From contig NZ_CP026107.1 of assembly GCF_002902965.1 (NCBI RefSeq), positions 1,364,001 to 1,428,000 on the forward strand: a DNA stretch of 64,000 bases, written 5' to 3'. Each line of letters begins with the position of its first letter. Position 1 is the stretch's first letter. The stretch comes from Paraburkholderia hospita. Lineage in GTDB: Bacteria > Pseudomonadota > Gammaproteobacteria > Burkholderiales > Burkholderiaceae. The notes under the pieces are model-generated. The model was not told the origin of the DNA, made no database searches, and worked only from the letters and a program-made list of their open reading frames with translations. Shown piece by piece: positions 53,040 through 60,722 of this stretch. A program made the position numbers and the translations under genes.

Positions 53040-53960
53040 TTACCGGCGCGCGGCACGCACCGTATTGCGCCGCGTGTCGCGGCTCTCGCTGTCGCTCACG
53101 CTGCGCACGATCGACGCAAACGAGCGGGCCGCGGGCGTGCGCGCCTCGTCCCTGCGCCACAGCAAACCGGGCGAACGCACGGGCGTCGGACTTTCGAGCG
53201 GAATCAATTTCACGTCCTCGCGCCGCAGCGCATGCGTCGACACGATCGTCGCGATGTCGGTCTCTCTGACCAGTTCGATCATCGGCGCGATGGCGTTCAT
53301 TTCCGCGACGACGACGGGCGCCGCATTCGCCATCCGGAACGATTCGTCGAGCAGCACGCGCGTGGAAAAACTGCGCGGCAACAGCACCATGCGCTGCAGA
53401 TGAAGCTCGGACACGCGCACGAAGCGCCGCTTCGCGAACGGATGCCGCAGCCCGACGGCGAGCATCATCTCCTCGGTGTAGAGCGGCTCGAAACGCAGCG
53501 GCAACGCGTCGTTCGGCTTGTACGTCACGCCGATATCGAGGTCGCCGCGCAGCAGCGCCTGCGCGATGCCGTCGCCCGTCATTTCGAGCACGTCGACGCG
53601 CACGGACGGATGCCGGTCCAGAAACAGCGACACGCAGCGCGGAATGATGTGCAGGTTGAACGTGTGCGTCGCGCCGATGCGCACGACGCCCGTCATTTCC
53701 TCGGCGGCATAGCGCACGGTCGACACGCCTTCGTCGACTTCGCGCAGCGCATTGCGCACGCGCTCCAGAAACAGCTCGCCCGCTTCCGTCATCGTCACGC
53801 GCCGGCCTTCGCGCTCGAACAGCCGGCAGCCGAGTTCATCTTCGAGCTGGCGGATCTGATGCGACAGCGTCGATTGCGTGACGTGAACCTTTTGCGCGGC
53901 GACGGTGAAGCTCAATTGCTCGGCAAGGGCCGCGAAGTAGCGCAGATGTCGTAGTTCCAT
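53040..53960 (-). CDS. LysR-family transcriptional regulator (CynR-like)
   Basis: A 306-residue LysR protein starting MELRHLRYFAALAEQLSF, with HTH segment AAQKVHVTQSTLSHQIRQLE and an effector domain resembling CynR/CbbR types. It is divergent from the citryl-CoA-lyase/CoA-transferase/MFS operon, with 159 nt between the starts, and is its probable activator. Its 3' end borders the kdgT operator repeats on the same strand. Confidence 0.88.
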   Translation of the reverse strand: MELRHLRYFAALAEQLSFTVAAQKVHVTQSTLSHQIRQLEDELGCRLFEREGRRVTMTEAGELFLERVRNALREVDEGVSTVRYAAEEMTGVVRIGATHTFNLHIIPRCVSLFLDRHPSVRVDVLEMTGDGIAQALLRGDLDIGVTYKPNDALPLRFEPLYTEEMMLAVGLRHPFAKRRFVRVSELHLQRMVLLPRSFSTRVLLDESFRMANAAPVVVAEMNAIAPMIELVRETDIATIVSTHALRREDVKLIPLESPTPVRSPGLLWRRDEARTPAARSFASIVRSVSDSESRDTRRNTVRAARR

Positions 53961-54093
53961 GGGTTCTCGTGGGTCGCGTTTGAATCGATGGCATCGATAG
54001 ATAATCAGCGAAAAATACCATTTTTATCGATAGATTGCCTGCCTTACACTGGCCTCGCCATCAACGATCGCAGCGAGAGGAGACCTCGACGCG

Positions 54094-54123
54094 ATGCTCA
54101 ACGGACCCGCGAAGCACCCATGA
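54094..54123 (+). CDS. Nine-residue upstream ORF coupled to the citryl-CoA lyase gene
   Basis: The ATG at 54094 follows GAGAGGAGA (54075-54083), the best ribosome site in the region, and encodes MLNGPAKHP before a TGA at 54121-54123. That stop overlaps the ATG of the lyase gene (ATGA), which itself lacks a good ribosome site. The peptide probably has no function of its own; it would load ribosomes onto the lyase gene by coupling. Confidence 0.45.
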   Translation: MLNGPAKHP

Positions 54124-54929
54124 AAATCGGCAAAGAGACTATTCCGCGCACGTCGATCTCGACCTCGAATACGCACACCATCGTCGTGCGAGGACGCGAC
54201 CTCGCGAACGAACTGATCGGCAAGATCTCGTTCACCGACTACTTCTTCCTGCTCGTCACGGGACAAACGCCCAGCCCGGCCGCCAGCGCCGTGCTCGACG
54301 CGACGCTCGTCGCGATCGCGGAGCACGGACTCGTGCCGAGCGTGCAGGCCAGCCGCATGACGCTCGCCGCCGCGCCCGATGCGCTGCAAGGCGCCGTGGC
54401 CGCCGGGATTCTCGGTTGCGGTTCGGTGATACTCGGCGCGTCCGAGTCCTGTGGAAAGCTGCTCGACGAAGTGCGGCAGTGCGCGGCGCAAACGGGCGGC
54501 GATCTGTCCGAGGCGGCGTTCACGGTGATCACGCGTTATCGCGCGGACAAACGCCCCGTGCCGGGCTACGGCCATCCGCTGCATAAAGAGCGCGACCCGC
54601 GCGTCGACGCGCTGTTCGCCGTCGCCGAACGCAGCGGCGCGGATATGACCTATGTACGCATCGCGGAAGCGATCGAATCCGTGTTGCCGGATGTGTTCGG
54701 CAAGGCGCTGATGCTCAACGTATCGGCGGCGATTCCCGCTGTGTTGCTGGGCGTCGGCTTTCCGCTGGCCGCGCTCAAGGGCGTGCCGATTCTCGCGCGC
54801 ACGGCCGGACTGATCGGTCATCTGACGGAAGAGCTGGCGCACTCAATCGGCTTCGCCCTGTCGTATCAGGCCACGCGCGAAGTGGTGTACGACGGCGAAG
54901 CGCCCGAAGGCTTTCAGCCCGGCATCTGA
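54120..54929 (+). CDS. Citrate synthase-fold protein, citryl-CoA lyase-like
   Basis: A 269-residue short citrate synthase homologue. It keeps the family's catalytic-region motif PGYGHPLHKERDPR near residue 145 and the ASESCGKLL and GAVAAGILGCGS blocks. It is much shorter than citrate synthase (about 430 residues), as expected for citryl-CoA lyases, which cleave citryl-CoA-type thioesters to acetyl-CoA and an oxo acid. A longer in-frame start at 53988 exists, but the family N-terminus (MKIGKETIPRTSIS) begins at 54120. A family III CoA-transferase and an MFS carrier follow, suggesting that a hydroxy-acid is converted to its CoA ester and then cleaved. Confidence 0.78.
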   Translation: MKIGKETIPRTSISTSNTHTIVVRGRDLANELIGKISFTDYFFLLVTGQTPSPAASAVLDATLVAIAEHGLVPSVQASRMTLAAAPDALQGAVAAGILGCGSVILGASESCGKLLDEVRQCAAQTGGDLSEAAFTVITRYRADKRPVPGYGHPLHKERDPRVDALFAVAERSGADMTYVRIAEAIESVLPDVFGKALMLNVSAAIPAVLLGVGFPLAALKGVPILARTAGLIGHLTEELAHSIGFALSYQATREVVYDGEAPEGFQPGI

Positions 54930-54974
54930 TCGTTCCGCTCACATCACTTCGCAACGCATCTCTGGAGTTGTTGC

Positions 54975-56132
54975 ATGACCAAAGTTCTCGAAGGCGTCCG
55001 GGTGCTCGAACAAGGCACCTTCATCACAGGCCCGGCGGCCGGCATGCTGCTAGGCGATCTGGGCGCCGATGTCGTCAAGATCGAGCAGCCGGGCACGGGC
55101 GATCCGTTCCGCGCGTTCAAGGGCGGCCTCTATAGCCCGCACTATCAGACTTACAACCGCAACAAGCGCAGCGTCACGCTGAATACGAAGGATGCCGACG
55201 ATCTCGCGCTGTTCGACGCCCTCATTCGCGACGCCGATGTGTATATCCAGAATTTCCGGCCGGGCGCGGCGGATCGCATGAACGCGGGCTACGAGCGCTT
55301 GCGCGAGATCAATCCGCGTCTGATCTACTGCGCGATCAGCGGCTTCGGCCAGACCGGCCCGGCAGCGACGCGGCCCGCGTACGACACCGTCGCACAGGCG
55401 GCAAGCGGATTTCTCGGCCTGCTGATCAATCCCGCGAACCCGCGCGTGGTCGGCCCCGCGATTGCCGATTCGCTGACGGGCTTCTACGCGGCGTACGGCA
55501 TTCTCGGCGCGCTGCATGAACGCAACCGGACGGGCGTCGGACGCAAGGTCGAAGTGTCGATGCTCGAAGCGATGAGCCACTTCAATCTCGATGCGTTCAC
55601 GCACTACTACTCGGCCGATGAACTGATGGGCCCATACAGCCGCCCGAGCGTGTCGCAGTCATACGTGATGAAGTGCGCGGACGGCAAATGGCTGGCGTTG
55701 CATATGTCGTCGCCGGAAAAATTCTGGCTGGGTCTCGCGGATGCCATCGAACAGCCGACCTTGCTGCAAGACCCGCGCTTTGCCGATCGCGCAGGACGCG
55801 TCGCGAATCAGGAAGCGTTGATCGATCTGCTCGGCGCAGCATTCGCGCAGCGCGATCGCGCGGACTGGTGCGCGCGGCTCGAAGCGAACGATGTGCCGCA
55901 CGCGCCGATGTACGACGCCAGCGAAGCGCTCCACGATCCGCAGGCCAAGCACCTCGAATTGCTGGTCGAAACATCGCATCCGGAGATGGGACGTTTTCGC
56001 ACGGTGCGGCCGCCTGTTTCTTTCGACGGCGAGCGCACGACCGACGTGATCGCGCCGCCGACACTCGGCGAGCACAACGCCGAACTGCTGGCGCCGTTGC
56101 GTAGCGCGTTGAAGCAGAGCGAAGCCGCGTAG
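54975..56132 (+). CDS. Family III CoA-transferase (CaiB/BaiF)
   Basis: A 385-residue formyl-CoA/carnitine-type CoA-transferase. The start is typical (VLEGVRVLEQGTFITGPAAG), with LGADVVKIEQPGTGDPFR and the catalytic Asp expected in the family's region after NKRSVTLN (NTKDADD). It moves CoA between acids without ATP. It begins 45 nt after the lyase gene with TGGAG as ribosome site. With the lyase it could form and then cleave a citryl- or citramalyl-type thioester. Confidence 0.87.
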   Translation: MTKVLEGVRVLEQGTFITGPAAGMLLGDLGADVVKIEQPGTGDPFRAFKGGLYSPHYQTYNRNKRSVTLNTKDADDLALFDALIRDADVYIQNFRPGAADRMNAGYERLREINPRLIYCAISGFGQTGPAATRPAYDTVAQAASGFLGLLINPANPRVVGPAIADSLTGFYAAYGILGALHERNRTGVGRKVEVSMLEAMSHFNLDAFTHYYSADELMGPYSRPSVSQSYVMKCADGKWLALHMSSPEKFWLGLADAIEQPTLLQDPRFADRAGRVANQEALIDLLGAAFAQRDRADWCARLEANDVPHAPMYDASEALHDPQAKHLELLVETSHPEMGRFRTVRPPVSFDGERTTDVIAPPTLGEHNAELLAPLRSALKQSEAA

Positions 56133-56185
56133 GCGTAGGCAGCACGGCCGACGTATCAAATGACGACTATATTGGAGACCTCGTA

Positions 56186-57535
56186 ATGGAAACGACCAAC
56201 GGTGCGCTGACGCGCAGCGGCCTCGACGGCCCGCCGTCCGAATCGATGAAGAGCGACAGTGTGCAGGTGGATACGGAGAAGCTGTTCGGACGCATCGCGC
56301 GGCGGCTGATTCCGTTTCTGTTTCTCTGCTATGTGCTCAACTACATCGACCGGGTCAATATCAGTTTTGCGCATCTGCAGTTCCGCGCGGACCTTGGCCT
56401 GACGGAAGCATCGTATGGATTGGGCGTCGGTGTGTTCTACATCGGCTATGTGCTGTTCGAGGTGCCGAGCAATCTGCTGTTGCGCCGCATCGGCCCGCGC
56501 CGGACGATCGCGCGGATCATGGTGCTGTGGGGTCTCGTGTCGGTGTCGATGATGTTCGTGCGCAATCCGACGCAGTTCTATATCGCGCGTATTGCGCTCG
56601 GCATTGCCGAAGCGGGCTTCTTTCCTGGCATCGTCTATTACCTCACGTCGTGGTTTCCGGATCGTCATCGTGCGAAGGTGCTGTCCGCTTTCGTGCTTGG
56701 CATCGCCGTGGCGGGCATCACAGGTGGTCCCGTTTCCGGATGGATTCTCAGCAATGCCGATGGTTGGCACACGCTGCACGCATGGCAATGGCTCTTTCTG
56801 CTCGAAGGGATTCCGCCTGTGCTGGTCGGTCTGGTCGCGCTCTGGTATCTGCCTGACTCCGCGGCAACCGCGAAGTGGCTAACGCCTGAGGAAAAGGCCA
56901 TCGTCGCTCGCGAGCTGCAAGGCGAAGGCCATGGAAGCGAACATCGCATCGATCACTTCGGCGCGGCGTTGAAGAACTGGCGCGTGTATGTGTGCGCGTT
57001 CGGCTATTTCACGATCACGTGGGCGGGCAGCGTGCTGAACTTCTGGGCGCCGTCCGTGATCCGGCAGGCGGGCGTCGCGAACCCGTGGCATATCGGGCTC
57101 GTGTCGGCGATTCCGTATCTGATCGGCGCAATCGGCATGTTGCTCGCGAGCCGGCACTCGGATGCGACCAAAGAACGGCGGCTGCATTTCGCGGGGTGTG
57201 CGCTGGTGTCGGCTGCGGGCGCGGTCCTGCTTGGCACGGCGCACGCATCGTTCACGCCGGCAATCGCTGGGTTGGCGCTTGTCGCGATCGGTTATCTGTC
57301 TTGTACGGCAATCTTCTGGACGATACCGGCGACGTTTCTGTCGGGCACGGCGTCGGCGGGTTCGATTGCGCTGATTTCGAGCATCGGGCAGCTCGGCAGT
57401 TTGAGCGCGCCGACGGCTATCGGCGCATTGACGGCGGCGACGCACGATATCAGCGCGGGTTCGTATCTGGCTGCCGCTGTGCTTGTGTGCGGTGCGTCCG
57501 TGATTGCGGTAGCGATGCGCAATATGAAGCGTTGA
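56186..57535 (+). CDS. MFS transporter, anion:cation symporter (tartrate/phthalate-like) family
   Basis: A 449-residue, 12-helix carrier. The ACS-family start is RRLIPFLFLCYVLNYIDRVN near residue 38, and helix 4-5 shows GIAEAGFFPGIVYYLTSWFP. Such carriers take up organic acids such as tartrate, phthalate or glucarate. It lies 53 nt after the CoA-transferase with TTGGAGA as ribosome site and likely imports the acid used by that pathway. It is convergent to the NmrA-like gene. Confidence 0.87.
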   Translation: METTNGALTRSGLDGPPSESMKSDSVQVDTEKLFGRIARRLIPFLFLCYVLNYIDRVNISFAHLQFRADLGLTEASYGLGVGVFYIGYVLFEVPSNLLLRRIGPRRTIARIMVLWGLVSVSMMFVRNPTQFYIARIALGIAEAGFFPGIVYYLTSWFPDRHRAKVLSAFVLGIAVAGITGGPVSGWILSNADGWHTLHAWQWLFLLEGIPPVLVGLVALWYLPDSAATAKWLTPEEKAIVARELQGEGHGSEHRIDHFGAALKNWRVYVCAFGYFTITWAGSVLNFWAPSVIRQAGVANPWHIGLVSAIPYLIGAIGMLLASRHSDATKERRLHFAGCALVSAAGAVLLGTAHASFTPAIAGLALVAIGYLSCTAIFWTIPATFLSGTASAGSIALISSIGQLGSLSAPTAIGALTAATHDISAGSYLAAAVLVCGASVIAVAMRNMKR

Positions 57536-57542
57536 GCCTGAA

Positions 57543-57578
57543 GGCAGCGGTCGATCGGGTTTCTGATTGGCCGCTGCC
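57543..57578. terminator. Candidate hairpin between convergent genes
   Basis: GGCAGCGGTC (57543-57552) pairs with GGCCGCTGCC (57569-57578), ten pairs with one G-U wobble, around a 16-nt loop. It sits just after the MFS stop and before the convergent NmrA-like gene's stop. There is no T-run, so termination here would be weak or Rho-assisted. Confidence 0.35.
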
Positions 57579-57586
57579 GCCTGCCG

Positions 57587-58525
57587 TTACCCTGCCAGCG
57601 TAGTTTCACTCACACTCAGACTGCGCCGCATCCACTGGCCGACATTCTCGACGGCAATCCCGCGCTGCGCGTTGAAGGTCTGCTTCTCATCCCACGCCAC
57701 GCCCTTGCCTTCCGCAAACACCACGCGATACTTCTTCAGGCCATTGTCAGGATCGAGCGCCAGTTCCCGCTTTAGCTGCGGCACGGTCCACTCCACACGT
57801 TCAAACGTGCGGCCCGTGAACGCGTCCAGCTTGTCGGCGAGTTGCCCATAGCCGATCGTCTCGCCCGCGACATGCACGACGCGACGACTGATGCATGGCT
57901 CGGCCAAAAGGATCTCCGCCGTCAATGCACCGATATCTTCGGCCGTCGTGACCGTGACGGCATTGTCCCAGCCGCCCAGCGCCCGCACGATACCGCTTTC
58001 GAACTCCACCACGCCAAACGACGGCTCGAACAGAAAGCTGGTAAACATACCCGTCGACACGATGACCCAATCCGTGCGCGATTGCGCGCGCAACAGGTCG
58101 CGCACGTCGAGCTGCTCGTCGAACAGATCCTGCGCGCTGCCCCGGCCGATCACGTCATAGTCGACGCCGAACTGCCAAGGGAAGAAGCGCGGCACGCCCG
58201 CATTCAACGCGGCGCGCGCGATCTTCAGTTGCACGCCTTTGCCGCCGACGAACCCGGTGCACGACACGACGGTATCGAATCTTTTGAAAAGCGCGGCGAG
58301 CGTGTCGACGGAATCGGCCGCGAGGTCGCCGGGAATGGGCTCGATGCCGAGCGCGCGCAATTCGTCGATTTCGCGTTGCTTGAAGGCGTCGATGGATTGA
58401 ATCGTCGATGGGCGAAGCAGCACGCTAATGCTCAGTGCCGAGGACCCGGCCCGTCGTGCGAGATTGCGCAGCACGGACATGCCCAGTTCGCCGGCGCCCA
58501 GAATGAGAATACGTTGTTGCGTCAT
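57587..58525 (-). CDS. NmrA/isoflavone reductase-like NAD(P)-binding protein
   Basis: A 312-residue atypical SDR with the Rossmann motif ILILGAGELGMSVL at residues 5-18, followed by FDTVVSCTGFVGG and FPWQFGVDYDVIGRG. These are seen in NmrA-like redox sensors and in isoflavone and aromatic-alcohol reductases. No YxxxK pair stands out in a classical position. It is divergent from a LysR gene (301 nt between the starts), which probably regulates it. Substrate unknown. Confidence 0.83.
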   Translation of the reverse strand: MTQQRILILGAGELGMSVLRNLARRAGSSALSISVLLRPSTIQSIDAFKQREIDELRALGIEPIPGDLAADSVDTLAALFKRFDTVVSCTGFVGGKGVQLKIARAALNAGVPRFFPWQFGVDYDVIGRGSAQDLFDEQLDVRDLLRAQSRTDWVIVSTGMFTSFLFEPSFGVVEFESGIVRALGGWDNAVTVTTAEDIGALTAEILLAEPCISRRVVHVAGETIGYGQLADKLDAFTGRTFERVEWTVPQLKRELALDPDNGLKKYRVVFAEGKGVAWDEKQTFNAQRGIAVENVGQWMRRSLSVSETTLAG

Positions 58526-58826
58526 GACGCGTTACCCTTTTCATGGCATCGAAAACGATGCAGTGAATGGCCTTCTGTGCGGTTTCGTTGCATGAAGGAT
58601 TCGATCGCATCGCGCCGCCGGGCATTCTGCCCAAGGCGCGGCTGCGTTGATCGAAGTCTAGGGCGGCACGTGTCTGTCATTGTTCGCCGCGCTTGAATTC
58701 ACAACGCGTACGCGGCGAACGCACAGTTTTTGAGTCGCGTTCGATGCCGCGAAGTCTCACGCGATGTATGCTCGCGTTCGAACGCCGGGTGCGGCGTTAT
58801 CGCTTCTTCTCACGCTCGCCACTTTC
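58526..58826. other. Divergent intergenic region (301 nt)
   Basis: It lies between the NmrA-like gene and the LysR gene at 58827. It should carry both promoters. I see no clean palindrome with the LysR T-N11-A pattern and no RNA gene. An in-frame ATG for the LysR protein occurs within it at 58764 but is not favoured. Confidence 0.5.
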
Positions 58827-59717
58827 ATGGACAAACTTCAAGCGATCAGCACCTTCGTGCGCGTCGTCGATGCACGCAGCTTCAGCAAGGCGGCCGAGAC
58901 GCTGTCGATGCCGCGCTCGTCCGTCACCACGACGATCAAGAATCTGGAGCAGCACCTCGGCACGGTGCTGCTGCGCCGAAGCACGCGCAACCTGAGTCTC
59001 ACGGAAGCGGGCGAGCGCTACTATGCGTCGTGCCGGTCCATCCTCGCCGAAATCGATCGTGCGGAAAGCGGGCTTCGGGACGACACGCTCGTGCCGCGCG
59101 GCAAGGTAAGAGCCGATATGCCCGGCGTGATCGGTCGGGCCGTCGTGCTGCCGAATCTGCGTGACTTCGCACAGCGCTATCCCGACATCGAACTCGTGCT
59201 GGGACTGAGCGACCGGCCTGCCGATCTGATTTTCGACGGCATCGACTGCGCGATCCGCACGGGCGAGCTCGCGGATTCGACGCTGATCGCGCGGCAACTC
59301 GGCACGCTGACATGGCTCACCTGCGCGTCGCCGCGCTATCTGCGCGAGCGTGGCGAGCCTGCATCTGTCGACGATCTCGCCGCGCACGAAGCGATCAACT
59401 ACATTTCGAACGCGACAGGCCGTCCGCTCGACTGGCGCTTCGACGCGAACGGCGAACCCGTCACGCTGACGATGCAAAGCCGCTTCGCCGTCAACGAAAC
59501 GGAAGCGTATCTGCAATGCGGGATCGAAGGGCTTGGGATCATCCAGCTATCCGAGTTCGTCGCGAAGCCTTATCTGGAATCGGGGCGGCTGAAGGAGGTA
59601 TTGCGGGAATCGAGAAGCGCGCCCGTTCCTGTCGCGATCCTGTATCCGGACCGATCGCATTCGAGCGCGGCCGTGAAAGCCTTCGTCGACTGGATCGCGG
59701 AGATTTTTCCGCGCTGA
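58827..59717 (+). CDS. LysR-family transcriptional regulator
   Basis: A 296-residue LysR protein of the MDKLQAISTFVRVVDARSF subgroup, with HTH segment AAETLSMPRSSVTTTIKNLE and effector motif GLSDRPADLIFDGIDCAIRTG. It closely resembles the architecture of the regulator at 25971. The ATG at 58827 gives the family N-terminus. It faces the NmrA-like gene divergently. Confidence 0.87.
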   Translation: MDKLQAISTFVRVVDARSFSKAAETLSMPRSSVTTTIKNLEQHLGTVLLRRSTRNLSLTEAGERYYASCRSILAEIDRAESGLRDDTLVPRGKVRADMPGVIGRAVVLPNLRDFAQRYPDIELVLGLSDRPADLIFDGIDCAIRTGELADSTLIARQLGTLTWLTCASPRYLRERGEPASVDDLAAHEAINYISNATGRPLDWRFDANGEPVTLTMQSRFAVNETEAYLQCGIEGLGIIQLSEFVAKPYLESGRLKEVLRESRSAPVPVAILYPDRSHSSAAVKAFVDWIAEIFPR

Positions 59718-59735
59718 CGCTGCTTCTTGCACTGA

Positions 59736-59771
59736 CACAAAAACCGCGACGCGCATCCAGGCGCGTCGCGG
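59736..59771 (-). terminator. Intrinsic terminator of the alpha/beta hydrolase gene
   Basis: A perfect 11-bp GC-rich stem (CCGCGACGCGC at 59744-59754 with GCGCGTCGCGG at 59761-59771, loop ATCCAG) is followed on the minus strand by TTTTTGTG. It lies 21 nt after the hydrolase stop. This is the cleanest intrinsic terminator in the window. It may also stop the convergent LysR transcript, less efficiently, because no T-run follows on the + strand. Confidence 0.85.
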
Positions 59772-59792
59772 CACTTGCACAACGTGGTGTCG

Positions 59793-60572
59793 TCACTGCG
59801 CCTTCGAAGCCGCCGCAATGATCGCGTTCGCCACCGCTTCGGGCTTGCTGAGCATCGGCACGTGGCTCGTGTCGACATGCGTCACGTTGGCCTTGATCTG
59901 CCCTGCCATCGCGTCCTGCAAACGCGGATCGATCATCCGGTCGTGATTCGCGACGACGAAGTACGAAGGCTTCGTGTGCCACGCGGCGTCCGTTATCTTG
60001 TCGTCGGTGCAGCCGGCGAACCACGGGCCTTGCGTCGCCGCGACGATGCGCTTTTGCGCCGGGCTCAGGTCCTGCGCGAAGTCGTTGTCGATGGCTTTCG
60101 ACGACAGCGTCAGGAAGTTGCCCGAGTCCTTCTGCAGCTCGCTGGCCCATGCGGGCGCGGGCTTGCCCTTCACGACATCGTTGATCGACTGGCCGCTGTC
60201 GGGTGCAAACGCGGCCACGTAGACGAGCGCCTTCACCTTGTCGTCATTGCCCGCCTGCGTGATGACGGCGCCGCCCCACGAATGGCCGACCAGCACGACA
60301 GGACCCTGCTGCGCGTCGATAGCGCGTTTCGTGGCGGCGGCATCGTCCGCGAGCGAGCTGAGCGGGTTCTGCACGGCAACCACATGCAGGCCGCGCGCTT
60401 CGAGCAGCGGAATCACCTTCTCCCAGCTCGATCCATCGGCGAACGCGCCGTGCACCAGCACGACGTTCTTGCCCTTCAGATCCTGCGGATGCGCGGCGTG
60501 CGCGGACTGCAACGAAAACACTGCGCCCGCCAGCATGGCGGAGGCGATGCACTTCCTGATAAGCGAGTTCAT
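59793..60572 (-). CDS. Secreted alpha/beta hydrolase
   Basis: A 259-residue alpha/beta hydrolase. A signal peptide covers residues 1-26 (MNSLIRKCIASAMLAGAVFS, ending at AHA), so it is periplasmic. The oxyanion segment is VVLVHGAFADGSSW, the nucleophile Ser is in GHSWGGAV and the catalytic His is probably in HVPMLSKP. It resembles esterase/salicylate-esterase-like proteins often annotated as alpha/beta hydrolase fold. AAGGA lies upstream of the ATG at 60572; an in-frame start 8 codons further upstream would spoil the signal peptide less cleanly. It stands alone and is followed by a strong terminator. Confidence 0.85.
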   Translation of the reverse strand: MNSLIRKCIASAMLAGAVFSLQSAHAAHPQDLKGKNVVLVHGAFADGSSWEKVIPLLEARGLHVVAVQNPLSSLADDAAATKRAIDAQQGPVVLVGHSWGGAVITQAGNDDKVKALVYVAAFAPDSGQSINDVVKGKPAPAWASELQKDSGNFLTLSSKAIDNDFAQDLSPAQKRIVAATQGPWFAGCTDDKITDAAWHTKPSYFVVANHDRMIDPRLQDAMAGQIKANVTHVDTSHVPMLSKPEAVANAIIAAASKAQ

Positions 60573-60722
60573 GAGCGAGCTGTCCTTATGTGTCAAACCG
60601 GGTTATCGAATGGAACGAGCTTCGCAGACGCCCATGAGCGTGGGTATCGGTCAAATGACCGATCTCGCGCGAAACCGCGCGCGGTATAGTGAGGCTCGAT
60701 AAAAGCCCCGTACCGCACCTTT

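Noticed and set aside
53988..54119. Longer N-terminus for the citryl-CoA-lyase-like protein
   Set aside because: The extra 44 residues are not family-like and the start has no ribosome site.
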